From Oscillospiraceae bacterium (GTDB lineage Bacteria > Bacillota > Clostridia > Oscillospirales > Ruminococcaceae), in assembly GCA_014799395.1 (NCBI GenBank), contig JAAVID010000089.1, forward strand, positions 1 to 48,365: 48,365 bases of DNA, in the 5' to 3' direction. Position 1 is the first letter of the stretch, and each line of letters opens with the position of its first letter. This document shows, piece by piece, positions 1-6,859 of the stretch. Made by a program: the position numbers and the translations under genes. The notes below the pieces were generated by a model. That model did not search any database, was not told the origin of the DNA, and was given only the letters and a program-made list of their open reading frames with translations.

Positions 1-689
1 ATGAACTCGTCGGCTTGATTTTGCTTCGCGAAATCCATTATTTCGGTAGTGCTGCCGACAAAATCGGCATACGCCACGACCTCGGGATCGCACTCGGGGT
101 GAACCAGCAGCAGAGCGTTCGGGTATGCCGATTTCGCGCGTTCAACGTCCTGCTTTGTCATTTTCGCGTGAGTAGGACAGCAACCCTGCATAGTCACTAT
201 CTCTTTTTCGGGGCACTGCTTGGCGATATAGCCGCCGAGATTGCGGTCGGGGATAAACAATATCTTATCCTCCGGCATACGCTTGATTATCTTCGGCGCG
301 GAGCTTGACGTTACGCACACGTCGCAGAGCGTTTTCAGCTCGGCGGTGGTGTTTATGTACGCCACGACCGCGTAGCCCCGGTACTTTTCCTTTAACTGAG
401 CGAGCATTTGTCTGTCGAGAAATTCCGCCATAGGACAGCCCGCGTCGGGCTCGGGAAGCAGGACTTTTTTCTCGGGACAGAGTATCTTCACGGTCTCCGC
501 CATAAAGCGGACGCCGCACATCATAACGGCTTTGCTGCCGGTTTTCTGCGCCCTCTGCGCGAGACCGAAGCTGTCTCCGACATAGTCCGCGATCTCAAGA
601 ATGTCGTGCGTCTGATAGCAGTGCGCGAGAATGCACACGTCCTGTTCCTTTTTGAGCTTTAAAATGCGCTCCTGAATATCCTTTATCAT
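1..689 (-). CDS. nadA: Quinolinate synthase NadA (3' end outside window)
   Basis: NadA condenses iminoaspartate with dihydroxyacetone phosphate to quinolinate, the first committed intermediate of de novo NAD synthesis, using a [4Fe-4S] cluster in the cytoplasm. The visible 229 residues contain the family hallmarks: AHCYQ near residue 22, MCGVRFMAET at 57-66 (C58 is a predicted cluster ligand), TSSSA near 127, the second Cys region QGCCPTH at 168-174, and HPEC at 197-200. The third ligand Cys and the C-terminus lie beyond position 1, so the gene is cut by the window and not visibly broken. The ATG at 689 follows a GGTGAAAT ribosome site. It lies only 18 bp downstream of the Rrf2 regulator on the same strand, so the two are probably co-transcribed. 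No nadB or nadC is visible here. Confidence 0.95.
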   Translation of the reverse strand, partial: MIKDIQERILKLKKEQDVCILAHCYQTHDILEIADYVGDSFGLAQRAQKTGSKAVMMCGVRFMAETVKILCPEKKVLLPEPDAGCPMAEFLDRQMLAQLKEKYRGYAVVAYINTTAELKTLCDVCVTSSSAPKIIKRMPEDKILFIPDRNLGGYIAKQCPEKEIVTMQGCCPTHAKMTKQDVERAKSAYPNALLLVHPECDPEVVAYADFVGSTTEIMDFAKQNQADEF

Positions 690-707
690 AATTTCACCTC
701 AAAAAAT

Positions 708-1139
708 TCAAATGCAGTAATCGCCGCCGTTATTGAGCTTATCGATAATGTCGGCGAGGGTTATTCCGTCAAGATAGTCGGTGACGGTCTTGTACAAGCC
801 CTCCCAGATAGGCAGGGTCGCGCAGTCCGCCTTGCGGGGGCAGTCGTTCTCCTCGTATTGCAGACAGGCGACGGGCGCGAGACTTCCCTCCGTCACGCGC
901 AGTATCTCCCCTACCGTGTACTTATCGGGAGACTTCGCGAGCGAATACCCTCCCTGATACCCGCGGTTGGTGCGCAGAAGCTCCGCCTTATTCAGCAGAG
1001 GAACTATCTGCTCGAGATATTTTTTAGAGATGTTCTGCCGCACCGCTATGTCTTTGAGCGCGACGTAGCCGTCCGCGCGGTGCTGAGCGAGGTCGATAAG
1101 CATACGCATTGCGTAGCGTCCTTTGGTGGATATTTTCAT
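708..1139 (-). CDS. Rrf2 family transcriptional regulator with three conserved cysteines
   Basis: A 143-residue Rrf2/IscR-type regulator. The N-terminal winged helix-turn-helix carries the typical MKISTKGRYAMR start, followed by IAVRQNISKKYLEQI (about 31-45), which forms the recognition helix region, and the wing GGYSLAKSP (63-71). Cysteines at 92, 100 and 106 sit where IscR and other Rrf2 proteins bind an Fe-S cluster, so an Fe-S- or redox-responsive repressor is likely; this is inference from the family. The ATG at 1139 is the only start matching the family N-terminus. The gene has its own SigA-type promoter and is followed closely by nadA, itself an Fe-S enzyme. Plausible targets are its own operon and nadA, but the regulon is not shown by the sequence. 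Confidence 0.9.
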   Translation of the reverse strand: MKISTKGRYAMRMLIDLAQHRADGYVALKDIAVRQNISKKYLEQIVPLLNKAELLRTNRGYQGGYSLAKSPDKYTVGEILRVTEGSLAPVACLQYEENDCPRKADCATLPIWEGLYKTVTDYLDGITLADIIDKLNNGGDYCI

Positions 1140-1189
1140 TCGATCATTCCTTTACATATATTGACAGTGACCTGTTATTTCTGATTTAT

Positions 1190-1218
1190 ATTATAACACT
1201 AAATATATATCTTTTCAA
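1190..1218 (-). promoter_or_regulatory. SigA-type promoter of the rrf2-nadA operon
   Basis: On the minus strand TTGAAA (1213-1218) is separated by exactly 17 bp from TATAAT (1190-1195). Transcription would begin near 1183, about 45 bp before the start codon at 1139. An imperfectly placed dyad, TGTTAT (1173-1178) and ATAACA (1193-1198), overlaps the -10 box and the start region and could be an autoregulatory operator for the Rrf2 protein; the dyad is seen, its role is inferred. Confidence 0.75.
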
Positions 1219-1255
1219 TAGTTTTTGTAATTTTTGTCGATTTTAATTATTGTAC

Positions 1256-1284
1256 TTGAAATTTTTGTAGAAGTATAGTATAAT
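1256..1284 (+). promoter_or_regulatory. Distal promoter of the amino-acid ABC transporter operon
   Basis: TTGAAA (1256-1261), a 17-bp spacer and a consensus TATAAT (1279-1284). It diverges from the rrf2 promoter and would give a transcript starting near 1291, with a leader of about 190 nt before the first permease. Confidence 0.7.
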
Positions 1285-1289
1285 AAAAG

Positions 1290-1480
1290 GTGGTGTTTGT
1301 TCCCGACGGTAATTAAAGTTACACGGGAAAGCGAAGTGCATATAATAATATGTGTACCGTTAAAATCAACAAATTCGGCGCATACTTGTTGATTGCTTTT
1401 GTGACATAAAATCCTAAAAACCTATTGACATAGTATGCATTTAGTGGTAAAATAAACTTGTGAGATAAAGGTAGGTTGAC
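1290..1480 (+). promoter_or_regulatory. Structured 5' leader of the ABC transporter operon
   Basis: This 190-bp stretch holds no recognised gene. It contains several possible RNA pairings: TTCCCG (1300-1305) with CGGGAA (1324-1329), CATAT around 1340-1350 folding back on itself, and a 9-bp perfect hairpin AATCAACAA (1364-1372) / TTGTTGATT (1386-1394) with a 13-nt loop followed by GCTTTT. ACGGTA near 1306 can also pair with TACCGT near 1355, so alternative folds are possible. It resembles a cis-regulatory leader but matches no riboswitch class I recognise. A second promoter starts inside it at 1425. Confidence 0.4.
1425..1453 (+). promoter_or_regulatory. Proximal promoter of the ABC transporter operon
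   Basis: A perfect TTGACA -35 box (1425-1430), a 17-bp spacer and TAAAAT (1448-1453). The transcript would start near 1460, giving a leader of only about 20 nt that bypasses the upstream hairpins. The operon therefore appears to have two SigA promoters, one with and one without the structured leader. Confidence 0.75.
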
Positions 1481-2134
1481 TTGGACTTTAATTTCATTCA
1501 AAAATTTCTGCCCATGTACGCCGAGGCGGCGCGGCTTACGCTTATAATAGGCGTTATCGGCATAGTGCTTTCGGTGATGATAGGGCTTGTGTGCGCGCTG
1601 GTAAAGTATTACCGCGTGCCCGTGGCGCGGCAGATAGCGTCGGCTTATATCGAGCTGTCGCGCAATACGCCGCTGATAGTACAATTGTTTTTCCTGTACT
1701 TCGGGCTGCCTAAGGCGGGGATAGTGTGGTCGAGCGAGGCTTGCGGAATTATCGGTCTGGCGTTCCTCGGCGGAAGCTATATGGCGGAGAGCTTTCTCGG
1801 CGGGCTGAGATCCGTCGGGAATATACAGCTTGAAAGCGCGGAGAGCCTCGGCTTCCGCCGCTTGCAGACAATGCGCTACATAGTCGTTCCGCAGGCGGCG
1901 ACGGTCTCCGTGCCCGCGATCTGCGCGAACGTTATCTTCCTGTTGAAGGAAACGAGCGTGTTCAGCGCGGTGTCGCTCGCCGACCTGATGTACGTCGCAA
2001 AAGACCTTATCGGTATGTACTACAACACCTGGGAAGCGCTTCTTATGCTTGTCGCGGCTTATCTGGTGCTGATACTGCCTATTTCCATAGTATTCACGAT
2101 ACTGGAAAGGAGGCTGCGCCGTGCAAGGAATTGA
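1481..2134 (+). CDS. Polar amino-acid ABC transporter permease (HisM/GlnP type), first subunit
   Basis: A 217-residue inner-membrane permease of the His/Glu/Gln/Arg/opine family. The EAA-like cytoplasmic loop that docks the ATPase is seen as ESAESLGFRRLQTMRYIVVP (about 119-138), and the N-terminal segment IELSRNTPLIVQLFFLYFG is the classical family signature. About five membrane spans are expected. The start is TTG at 1481, behind AAAGGTAGG at a good distance; no ATG fits the family length. It overlaps the next permease by 14 bp, indicating translational coupling and a heteromeric permease pair. The substrate is probably a polar amino acid or cystine, but the sequence alone does not decide which. 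Confidence 0.9.
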   Translation: MDFNFIQKFLPMYAEAARLTLIIGVIGIVLSVMIGLVCALVKYYRVPVARQIASAYIELSRNTPLIVQLFFLYFGLPKAGIVWSSEACGIIGLAFLGGSYMAESFLGGLRSVGNIQLESAESLGFRRLQTMRYIVVPQAATVSVPAICANVIFLLKETSVFSAVSLADLMYVAKDLIGMYYNTWEALLMLVAAYLVLILPISIVFTILERRLRRARN

Positions 2135-2795
2135 AGTGCTGTTTATGGGCAACAACTTTCTGAGACTGTTGTCGGGATTATGGGTGACTATCCGTATCTC
2201 GCTCATCTCGATAGGGTTCTCCCTTATTCTGGGAACGCTGCTCGGCGCGGTGATGACCTCGAAGAATCCCGTCGTAAAGGCTGTCTGCCGCGTTTATCTG
2301 GAGATAGTACGGATAATGCCGCAATTGGTATGGCTGTTCGTGGTGTTCTTCGGAGTTACCAAGCTCACGGGGCTGAACCTCGGCGGAGAAACGTCGGCTG
2401 TTATCGTGTTCACGATATGGGGCGCGGCGGAAATGGGCGACTTGGTTCGCGGCGCGTTCCTTTCAATACCGCGTCATCAATTTGAGTCGTCGCTCAGTCT
2501 CGGTCTGTCGAAAATGCAAATGTACGTTTTCATCATCTTCCCGCAGGCTATACGCGGATTGATACCGAACGTTATCAATCTGTCGACGCGAATGATAAAG
2601 ACCACCGCGCTGGTATCGCTGATAGGCGTTACCGAGGTGCTCAAGGTCGGCAAGCAGATAATAGACGCCAACCGTTTCGAGTACCCAAATGCGGCGATAT
2701 GGGTGTACGCGGCGATATTCTTTATGTATTTCATTATTTGTTTTCCGCTGTCAATGGCTTCAAGAGCGTTGACAAAGAAACAGGGAGGTGAGTGA
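2121..2795 (+). CDS. Polar amino-acid ABC transporter permease, second subunit
   Basis: A 224-residue permease homologous to the preceding one, with the family signature [20 protein letters not shown] (about 59-78) and the coupling loop [20 protein letters not shown] (about 121-140). It starts at a GTG (2121) behind AAAGGAGG, inside the last codons of the upstream permease. The two permeases would form the heterodimeric channel with a dimer of the ATPase encoded next. It runs right up to the ATPase gene, with the ribosome site for the latter overlapping its end. Confidence 0.9.
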   Translation: MQGIEVLFMGNNFLRLLSGLWVTIRISLISIGFSLILGTLLGAVMTSKNPVVKAVCRVYLEIVRIMPQLVWLFVVFFGVTKLTGLNLGGETSAVIVFTIWGAAEMGDLVRGAFLSIPRHQFESSLSLGLSKMQMYVFIIFPQAIRGLIPNVINLSTRMIKTTALVSLIGVTEVLKVGKQIIDANRFEYPNAAIWVYAAIFFMYFIICFPLSMASRALTKKQGGE

Positions 2796-2796
2796 T

Positions 2797-3537
2797 ATGT
2801 CGGAGCATATTATTGACATAAACGGCTTGGTGAAGCACTTTGGCGACAACGCGGTAATAGACGGCATATCGCTTTCGGTATCGAAGGGCGAGGTCGTGGT
2901 GCTGATAGGTCCGTCGGGATGCGGAAAAAGCACGCTGCTGCGATGTCTTAACGGGCTTGAGCCTATTCAGGGAGGAACGGTCACGCTGCACGGCGAGCCC
3001 GTAATTCACGGCGACAAGAGCCTGTACAAGATACGGCAGAAGATCGGTATGGTGTTTCAGAGCTACGATCTGTTCCCGCATTTGACGGTGCTGAAAAATA
3101 TCACGCTCTCGCCGATAAAGGTACAAAAGCGCGATAAAACCGAGGTCGAAGCGGCGGCGCGCGAGCTTCTGGAACGCGTTGGATTATCGGATAAGGCGGA
3201 CAGTTATCCGTCGGAGCTTTCGGGAGGTCAGAAGCAGCGCGTGGCTATCTGCCGCAGTCTGATAATGAACCCCGAGATAATGCTGCTGGACGAAATAACG
3301 GCGGCGCTTGACCCCGAAATGGTACACGAGGTGCTGAACGTCGTGCTGGACTTAGCGAAAAACGGCACTACGATGATGATAGTAACGCACGAAATGGCGT
3401 TCGCGGAGGCTGTCGCGGACAGGATAATCTTTATGGACGGCGGCGTTATCGTCGAGGAGGGAACGCCCGAGTTCTTCAAAAACCCGAAAACGGAGCGCGC
3501 TCAGCGGTTCCTCAAAACCTTTACCTATACAAAATAA
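2797..3537 (+). CDS. Polar amino-acid ABC transporter ATP-binding protein (GlnQ/HisP type)
   Basis: A 246-residue cytoplasmic ATPase that powers the two permeases. Visible motifs are Walker [10 protein letters not shown] (38-46), Q-loop [10 protein letters not shown] (about 87-96), ABC signature LSGGQKQR (141-148), Walker B IMLLDE (161-166) with catalytic E166, and the H-switch VTHEM near 198. The family consensus after Walker B is usually PTSALDPE; here it is ITAALDPE. I chose ATG 2797 because GGGAGGTGA lies 7-8 nt upstream; an in-frame GTG at 2788 would overlap that ribosome site. A 48-bp gap separates it from the binding-protein gene. Confidence 0.92.
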   Translation: MSEHIIDINGLVKHFGDNAVIDGISLSVSKGEVVVLIGPSGCGKSTLLRCLNGLEPIQGGTVTLHGEPVIHGDKSLYKIRQKIGMVFQSYDLFPHLTVLKNITLSPIKVQKRDKTEVEAAARELLERVGLSDKADSYPSELSGGQKQRVAICRSLIMNPEIMLLDEITAALDPEMVHEVLNVVLDLAKNGTTMMIVTHEMAFAEAVADRIIFMDGGVIVEEGTPEFFKNPKTERAQRFLKTFTYTK

Positions 3538-3585
3538 CCCTCAGAGGCTATTATATAAAGAACAAAAGAAACGAGGTAATTTATT

Positions 3586-4461
3586 ATGAAGATCTTTAAG
3601 AAAATCGCGGCTTTGTTTGCGGCTTCGGCGCTTGCGTTGACATTCGCGGGCTGCAATAACTCGCAGGAGTCCGGAAGTAATGACAATTCGGGAAGCTCCG
3701 GAAACGCGGCGTTCAAGACCGTCGATCAGATCAAGGAGAGCGGCGAGGTAACTATCGGCGTATTCTCCGACAAGAACCCGTTCGGCTATGTCGACAACGA
3801 GGGCAAGTATCAGGGCTACGACGTGTATTTCGCGGAGCGTATCGCCAAGGATCTGGGCGTTGAGCTGAAGCTCGTTCCCGTTGAGGCGGCTTCGCGCGTG
3901 GAGTTCCTCGAGACCGCTAAGGTCGACATTATCCTCGCTAACTTCACCGTTACCGAGGAGCGCAAGCAAAAGGTAGACTTCTCGCTTCCGTATATGAAGG
4001 TGGCGCTGGGCGTTGTTTCGCCCGACAGCGCCGTTATCAAAAACGCGGAGGAGCTTAACGGCAAAACGCTTATCGTCGTTAAGGGCACGACCGCCGAGAC
4101 TTATTTCACAGAGAACTATCCCGATGTTAAGCTCCAGAAGTACGACGAGTACAACGAGGCTTACTCTGCGCTCCAGGACGGACGCGGCGACGCGTTCTCG
4201 ACCGACAACACCGAGGTACTGGCTTGGGCTAAGAGCAATCCCGGCTTCACGGTAGGCGTTGAATCCCTCGGAAGCACGGACGCTATCGCGCCCGCTGTCA
4301 CAAAGGGCAACGACACCCTGCTGGGCTGGCTGAACGACGAGATAAAGGCGCTCGGCAGCGAGCAGTTCTTCCACAAGGACTACGATGAAACGCTTGCGGC
4401 AGTCTACGGAGATGACGAGGCTTACAAGGAGAACCTTGTTGTCGAGGGCGGAGTAATGTAA
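3586..4461 (+). CDS. Amino-acid ABC transporter substrate-binding lipoprotein
   Basis: A 291-residue extracytoplasmic binding protein (SBP family 3). The N-terminus is a lipoprotein signal peptide, with KIFKK followed by a hydrophobic core and lipobox TFAGC with the lipidated Cys at 23; a Ser/Asn/Gly-rich tether follows to about residue 44. The ligand-binding domain shows the family features: IGVFSDKNPFGYVDNEGKYQG, then GYDVYFAERIAKDLG, and the EERKQKVDFSLPY hinge. The ribosome site GAGGTAA precedes the ATG at 3586. It delivers substrate to the permease pair encoded upstream and is the last gene before a strong terminator. Confidence 0.92.
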   Translation: MKIFKKIAALFAASALALTFAGCNNSQESGSNDNSGSSGNAAFKTVDQIKESGEVTIGVFSDKNPFGYVDNEGKYQGYDVYFAERIAKDLGVELKLVPVEAASRVEFLETAKVDIILANFTVTEERKQKVDFSLPYMKVALGVVSPDSAVIKNAEELNGKTLIVVKGTTAETYFTENYPDVKLQKYDEYNEAYSALQDGRGDAFSTDNTEVLAWAKSNPGFTVGVESLGSTDAIAPAVTKGNDTLLGWLNDEIKALGSEQFFHKDYDETLAAVYGDDEAYKENLVVEGGVM

Positions 4462-4478
4462 CAATTGACGTAAAAAGA

Positions 4479-4507
4479 AACACCGAGGACTCACCTCGGT
4501 GTTTTTT
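4479..4507. terminator. Bidirectional intrinsic terminator shared by the ABC and MFS genes
   Basis: A 10-bp perfect stem AACACCGAGG (4479-4488) / CCTCGGTGTT (4494-4503) with a 5-nt loop is followed by a T run on the plus strand and, read on the minus strand, by a TTCTTTTT tract. It ends two convergent transcription units. The stop codon of the MFS gene (4491-4493) lies in the loop. Confidence 0.9.
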
Positions 4508-5663
4508 CATTCTTACTCGAGATCACCGACAATACCGCCATTGCAACGGGGAAAATCACCGCGAGGAGCACTCCCCTGCGGAGGTCTCCGCCCGACAAGT
4601 CCGCCGCAAATCCCGCCAATGCGGGTCCCGAAGCGCACCCTAAGTCCCCTGCCAGCGCAAACAGCGCGAACATCATCGTGCCGCCCTTTGGTAATGCCGC
4701 CGCGCCCTTGCTGAACGTCCCGGGCCACATTATCCCCACCGAAAATCCGCATACCGCGCAGCCCGCAAGTCCTGCCGCCGCGTTCGGTATCAGCGCGATA
4801 GTCAGATAGGCGCACACGCACAGCAATGCGCTCGCGAGCATTGTTTTGCCGAGTGGAAGCCCGAACTTTCCGTGGAGCGCTCTCGCAGTGCCCATAAGCG
4901 CCGCAAACGACGCCATTCCCGCGAGGTCGCCTATCGTCTTGGATACGCCGAGCGCGTTCTCGCATAACGTGGACGCCCACTGCGACACCGCCATTTCGCT
5001 TGCGCCCGCGCATAACATCATCGCGAACAGTATGCGGAACGTTCCGCTTTTTATCAGCTCCTTGAGCGACATTCCCTCGCCCTCGGGAACGGGTGTGTTT
5101 ATCGGTACAAATACGAACATTATGCCGTCCGCAAGCGGAACGAGCGCCCAGATAAAAGCGAGTATCCGCCAGTTTTCAATACCGAATACCGTGAAAAACA
5201 GCGTCGACAGCACGATGACCGCCACAACTCCCCAGCAGTAGAACGAGTGAAGTATGCTCATCATCCGCTCCTTGTTGTCGGTCGGGCACGCCTCGACGAT
5301 TGGGCTTACCAGTACCTCGAGCAGTCCGCCGCCTATCGCGTTCAAAAACACCGCGATAAGCAGTCCGACAAACGGAGGCAATATCTCGGGCAAAACCGCC
5401 ATTGCCGCAAAGCCCGCGATGCTCAGCCCGTGCGCGAGAAGCATTGATCTTCGGTAGCCGAGGCGTTCCGCAAAGCCCGCGGAAGCGGTGTCGACAATCA
5501 ACTGAACGACAAAATTAAAGCCGATAAGCATTGTGATCTGCGACAATGGAATATTGTAGCTTGACTGAAACGTTAAAAACAACAGCGGCGCGAAATTGTT
5601 GATTATCGCCTGGACGACATACCCTATAAAACAGGAAAAAATCGTGTGTTTATAAGTAAACAT
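4491..5663 (-). CDS. Major facilitator superfamily transporter
   Basis: A 390-residue membrane protein with the alternating hydrophobic segments of a 12-span MFS carrier. The A-like motif between spans 2 and 3 is seen as GFAERLGYRRSMLLAH (about 63-78), and a central hydrophilic loop around PINTPVPEGEGMSLKELIKSG separates the two halves. I prefer ATG 5663, which has GGGAG about 8 nt upstream, over a TTG at 5675 that would overlap that ribosome site. The substrate cannot be assigned. The gene lies alone, downstream of the flagellar operon terminator and convergent with the ABC operon. Its stop codon is inside the shared terminator hairpin. Confidence 0.85.
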   Translation of the reverse strand: MFTYKHTIFSCFIGYVVQAIINNFAPLLFLTFQSSYNIPLSQITMLIGFNFVVQLIVDTASAGFAERLGYRRSMLLAHGLSIAGFAAMAVLPEILPPFVGLLIAVFLNAIGGGLLEVLVSPIVEACPTDNKERMMSILHSFYCWGVVAVIVLSTLFFTVFGIENWRILAFIWALVPLADGIMFVFVPINTPVPEGEGMSLKELIKSGTFRILFAMMLCAGASEMAVSQWASTLCENALGVSKTIGDLAGMASFAALMGTARALHGKFGLPLGKTMLASALLCVCAYLTIALIPNAAAGLAGCAVCGFSVGIMWPGTFSKGAAALPKGGTMMFALFALAGDLGCASGPALAGFAADLSGGDLRRGVLLAVIFPVAMAVLSVISSKNEKTPR

Positions 5664-5679
5664 AAATTCTCCCAAAGAA

Positions 5680-5709
5680 ATCCGCCCGAATACTTACGTC
5701 CGAGCGGAT
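5680..5709 (-). terminator. Terminator of the flagellar operon (after cheD)
   Basis: On the minus strand a 9-bp stem ATCCGCTCG / CGGGCGGAT (one G-T wobble, 12-nt loop) begins about 22 nt after the cheD stop and is followed by TTTCTTT. On the plus strand the other arm is followed by TATTTTTA. It would separate the flagellar transcript from the MFS gene. Confidence 0.6.
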
Positions 5710-5731
5710 ATTTTTATTGTGCTTGCCATTA

Positions 5732-6211
5732 TCAGAACTGCTTTATGCCCTTTGCCGCGGCACGAATTTCCATTATTCCCGTTTCGGGATAGAAGAACTG
5801 TGTACGACCATAGTCAAGACCCGTGTCCTCAGCAAGAATGGGGATACGGTTAGCCATAAGTATTTTCTTTACAGCCGCGACATTGCGCTCGCCGATGTTG
5901 AACTTATCGCTCGCAGTCGCGAACATAGTTGCTCCGCCCGCGATTTTGGCTTTCAGGCGCACTCTGCTCGCGCCCATTCCCTCCATCTGGCGAATAAGCA
6001 TAGGAATAGCCGTATCCGCGAACCTCATAGGCGTTGAAGCACCATTCACACCCGAAGTGCTCTCGGGGAGCATAATATGCGACAGTCCGCCAACTCCGAC
6101 AACACTGTCCAACAGGCAAATTCCCACACACGACCCGAGCGCGTAGGTCACCAATACATCAGGCGCTCTGCAAACCTTTAAGTCACCAATACCAATAGTT
6201 ATGTTACTCAT
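5732..6211 (-). CDS. cheD: Chemoreceptor glutamine deamidase CheD
   Basis: CheD deamidates glutamines in methyl-accepting chemoreceptors and, in Bacillus-type systems, also binds and stimulates CheC. The 159 residues contain the catalytic triad in the usual context: T22 and C28 in VTYALGSCVGICL and H45 in GGLSHIMLP. The AKIAGGATMF and GRTQFFYPETG stretches are also typical. ATG 6211 overlaps the cheC stop by one base (TGATG), so the two genes are translationally coupled, matching their known partnership. A TTG one codon upstream is possible. It is the last gene of the flagellar cluster. Confidence 0.93.
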   Translation of the reverse strand: MSNITIGIGDLKVCRAPDVLVTYALGSCVGICLLDSVVGVGGLSHIMLPESTSGVNGASTPMRFADTAIPMLIRQMEGMGASRVRLKAKIAGGATMFATASDKFNIGERNVAAVKKILMANRIPILAEDTGLDYGRTQFFYPETGIMEIRAAAKGIKQF

Positions 6212-6828
6212 CAATTTACACCAAGCTTTTTCATTAGAATGTCAAGAGATTCCATCTCGGGAATCAGAATGATGCTTGAATTAATGCTCACACCATCAAT
6301 AATAAATCCGTCGTCGATGAACAGAACCTTGTCGCCCACCTCCGAGAATTCGATCATAGGAACGTTCATTATCGCGCCCATCATATCCACCTTCAGCGAC
6401 GGAACGTCCATCGTTACCGTAAAGTCCGCCAAAGCCGCCAACGCGTTAAGATACGAGCCGCCCATAATATTGCCCATTTCCTTGACCGCCGAAATATCCG
6501 TTTCATCCAATGTGAGCACATCAACGTTATCCTTGCCCATAAACGTGTTGACAACGATCTTTGCGAACGCGTCCTCAAGCAGGAACATTATCATACCGTT
6601 AATATCGCCCTTGAACATAACGAGAATACCCGTAATCACCTTTTCGGGGCCGCCTACCTCGTCGATAGCCGCCTGATAATCAAGAACACGAACATCCGGA
6701 ACGTGCATCGTTACGGGCTTTGACAACATTGCGGAAAGCGCCGAAGCCGCGTTGCCCGAACCGATATTTCCTATTTCTCTAAGGCAATCGATCGCCACGG
6801 GAGAAAGCTCCTCAAAATTTTTCAGCAT
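6211..6828 (-). CDS. cheC: CheY-P phosphatase CheC
   Basis: CheC dephosphorylates CheY-P and takes part in adaptation with CheD. Both phosphatase centres are intact: D14/E18/N21 with P44, and S113/E117/N120 with P143, i.e. the D/S-x3-E-x2-N-x22-P pattern twice in 205 residues. The protein is of normal length for the CheC class. It has its own ribosome site (AAGGGAAG) and follows the flgG-like gene by about 31 bp. No cheA, cheW, cheB, cheR or receptor gene is visible in this window, so those must be elsewhere. Confidence 0.93.
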   Translation of the reverse strand: MLKNFEELSPVAIDCLREIGNIGSGNAASALSAMLSKPVTMHVPDVRVLDYQAAIDEVGGPEKVITGILVMFKGDINGMIMFLLEDAFAKIVVNTFMGKDNVDVLTLDETDISAVKEMGNIMGGSYLNALAALADFTVTMDVPSLKVDMMGAIMNVPMIEFSEVGDKVLFIDDGFIIDGVSINSSIILIPEMESLDILMKKLGVN

Positions 6829-6859
6829 AACATCACTTCCCTTCTGCTGAGATCACCTT

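Noticed and set aside
1350-1409. 19-codon ORF in the ABC transporter leader
   Set aside because: It has only a poor, distant ribosome site (GGAAAG) and no run of one amino acid codon that would make a leader peptide obvious; mentioned as part of the leader but not called a gene.
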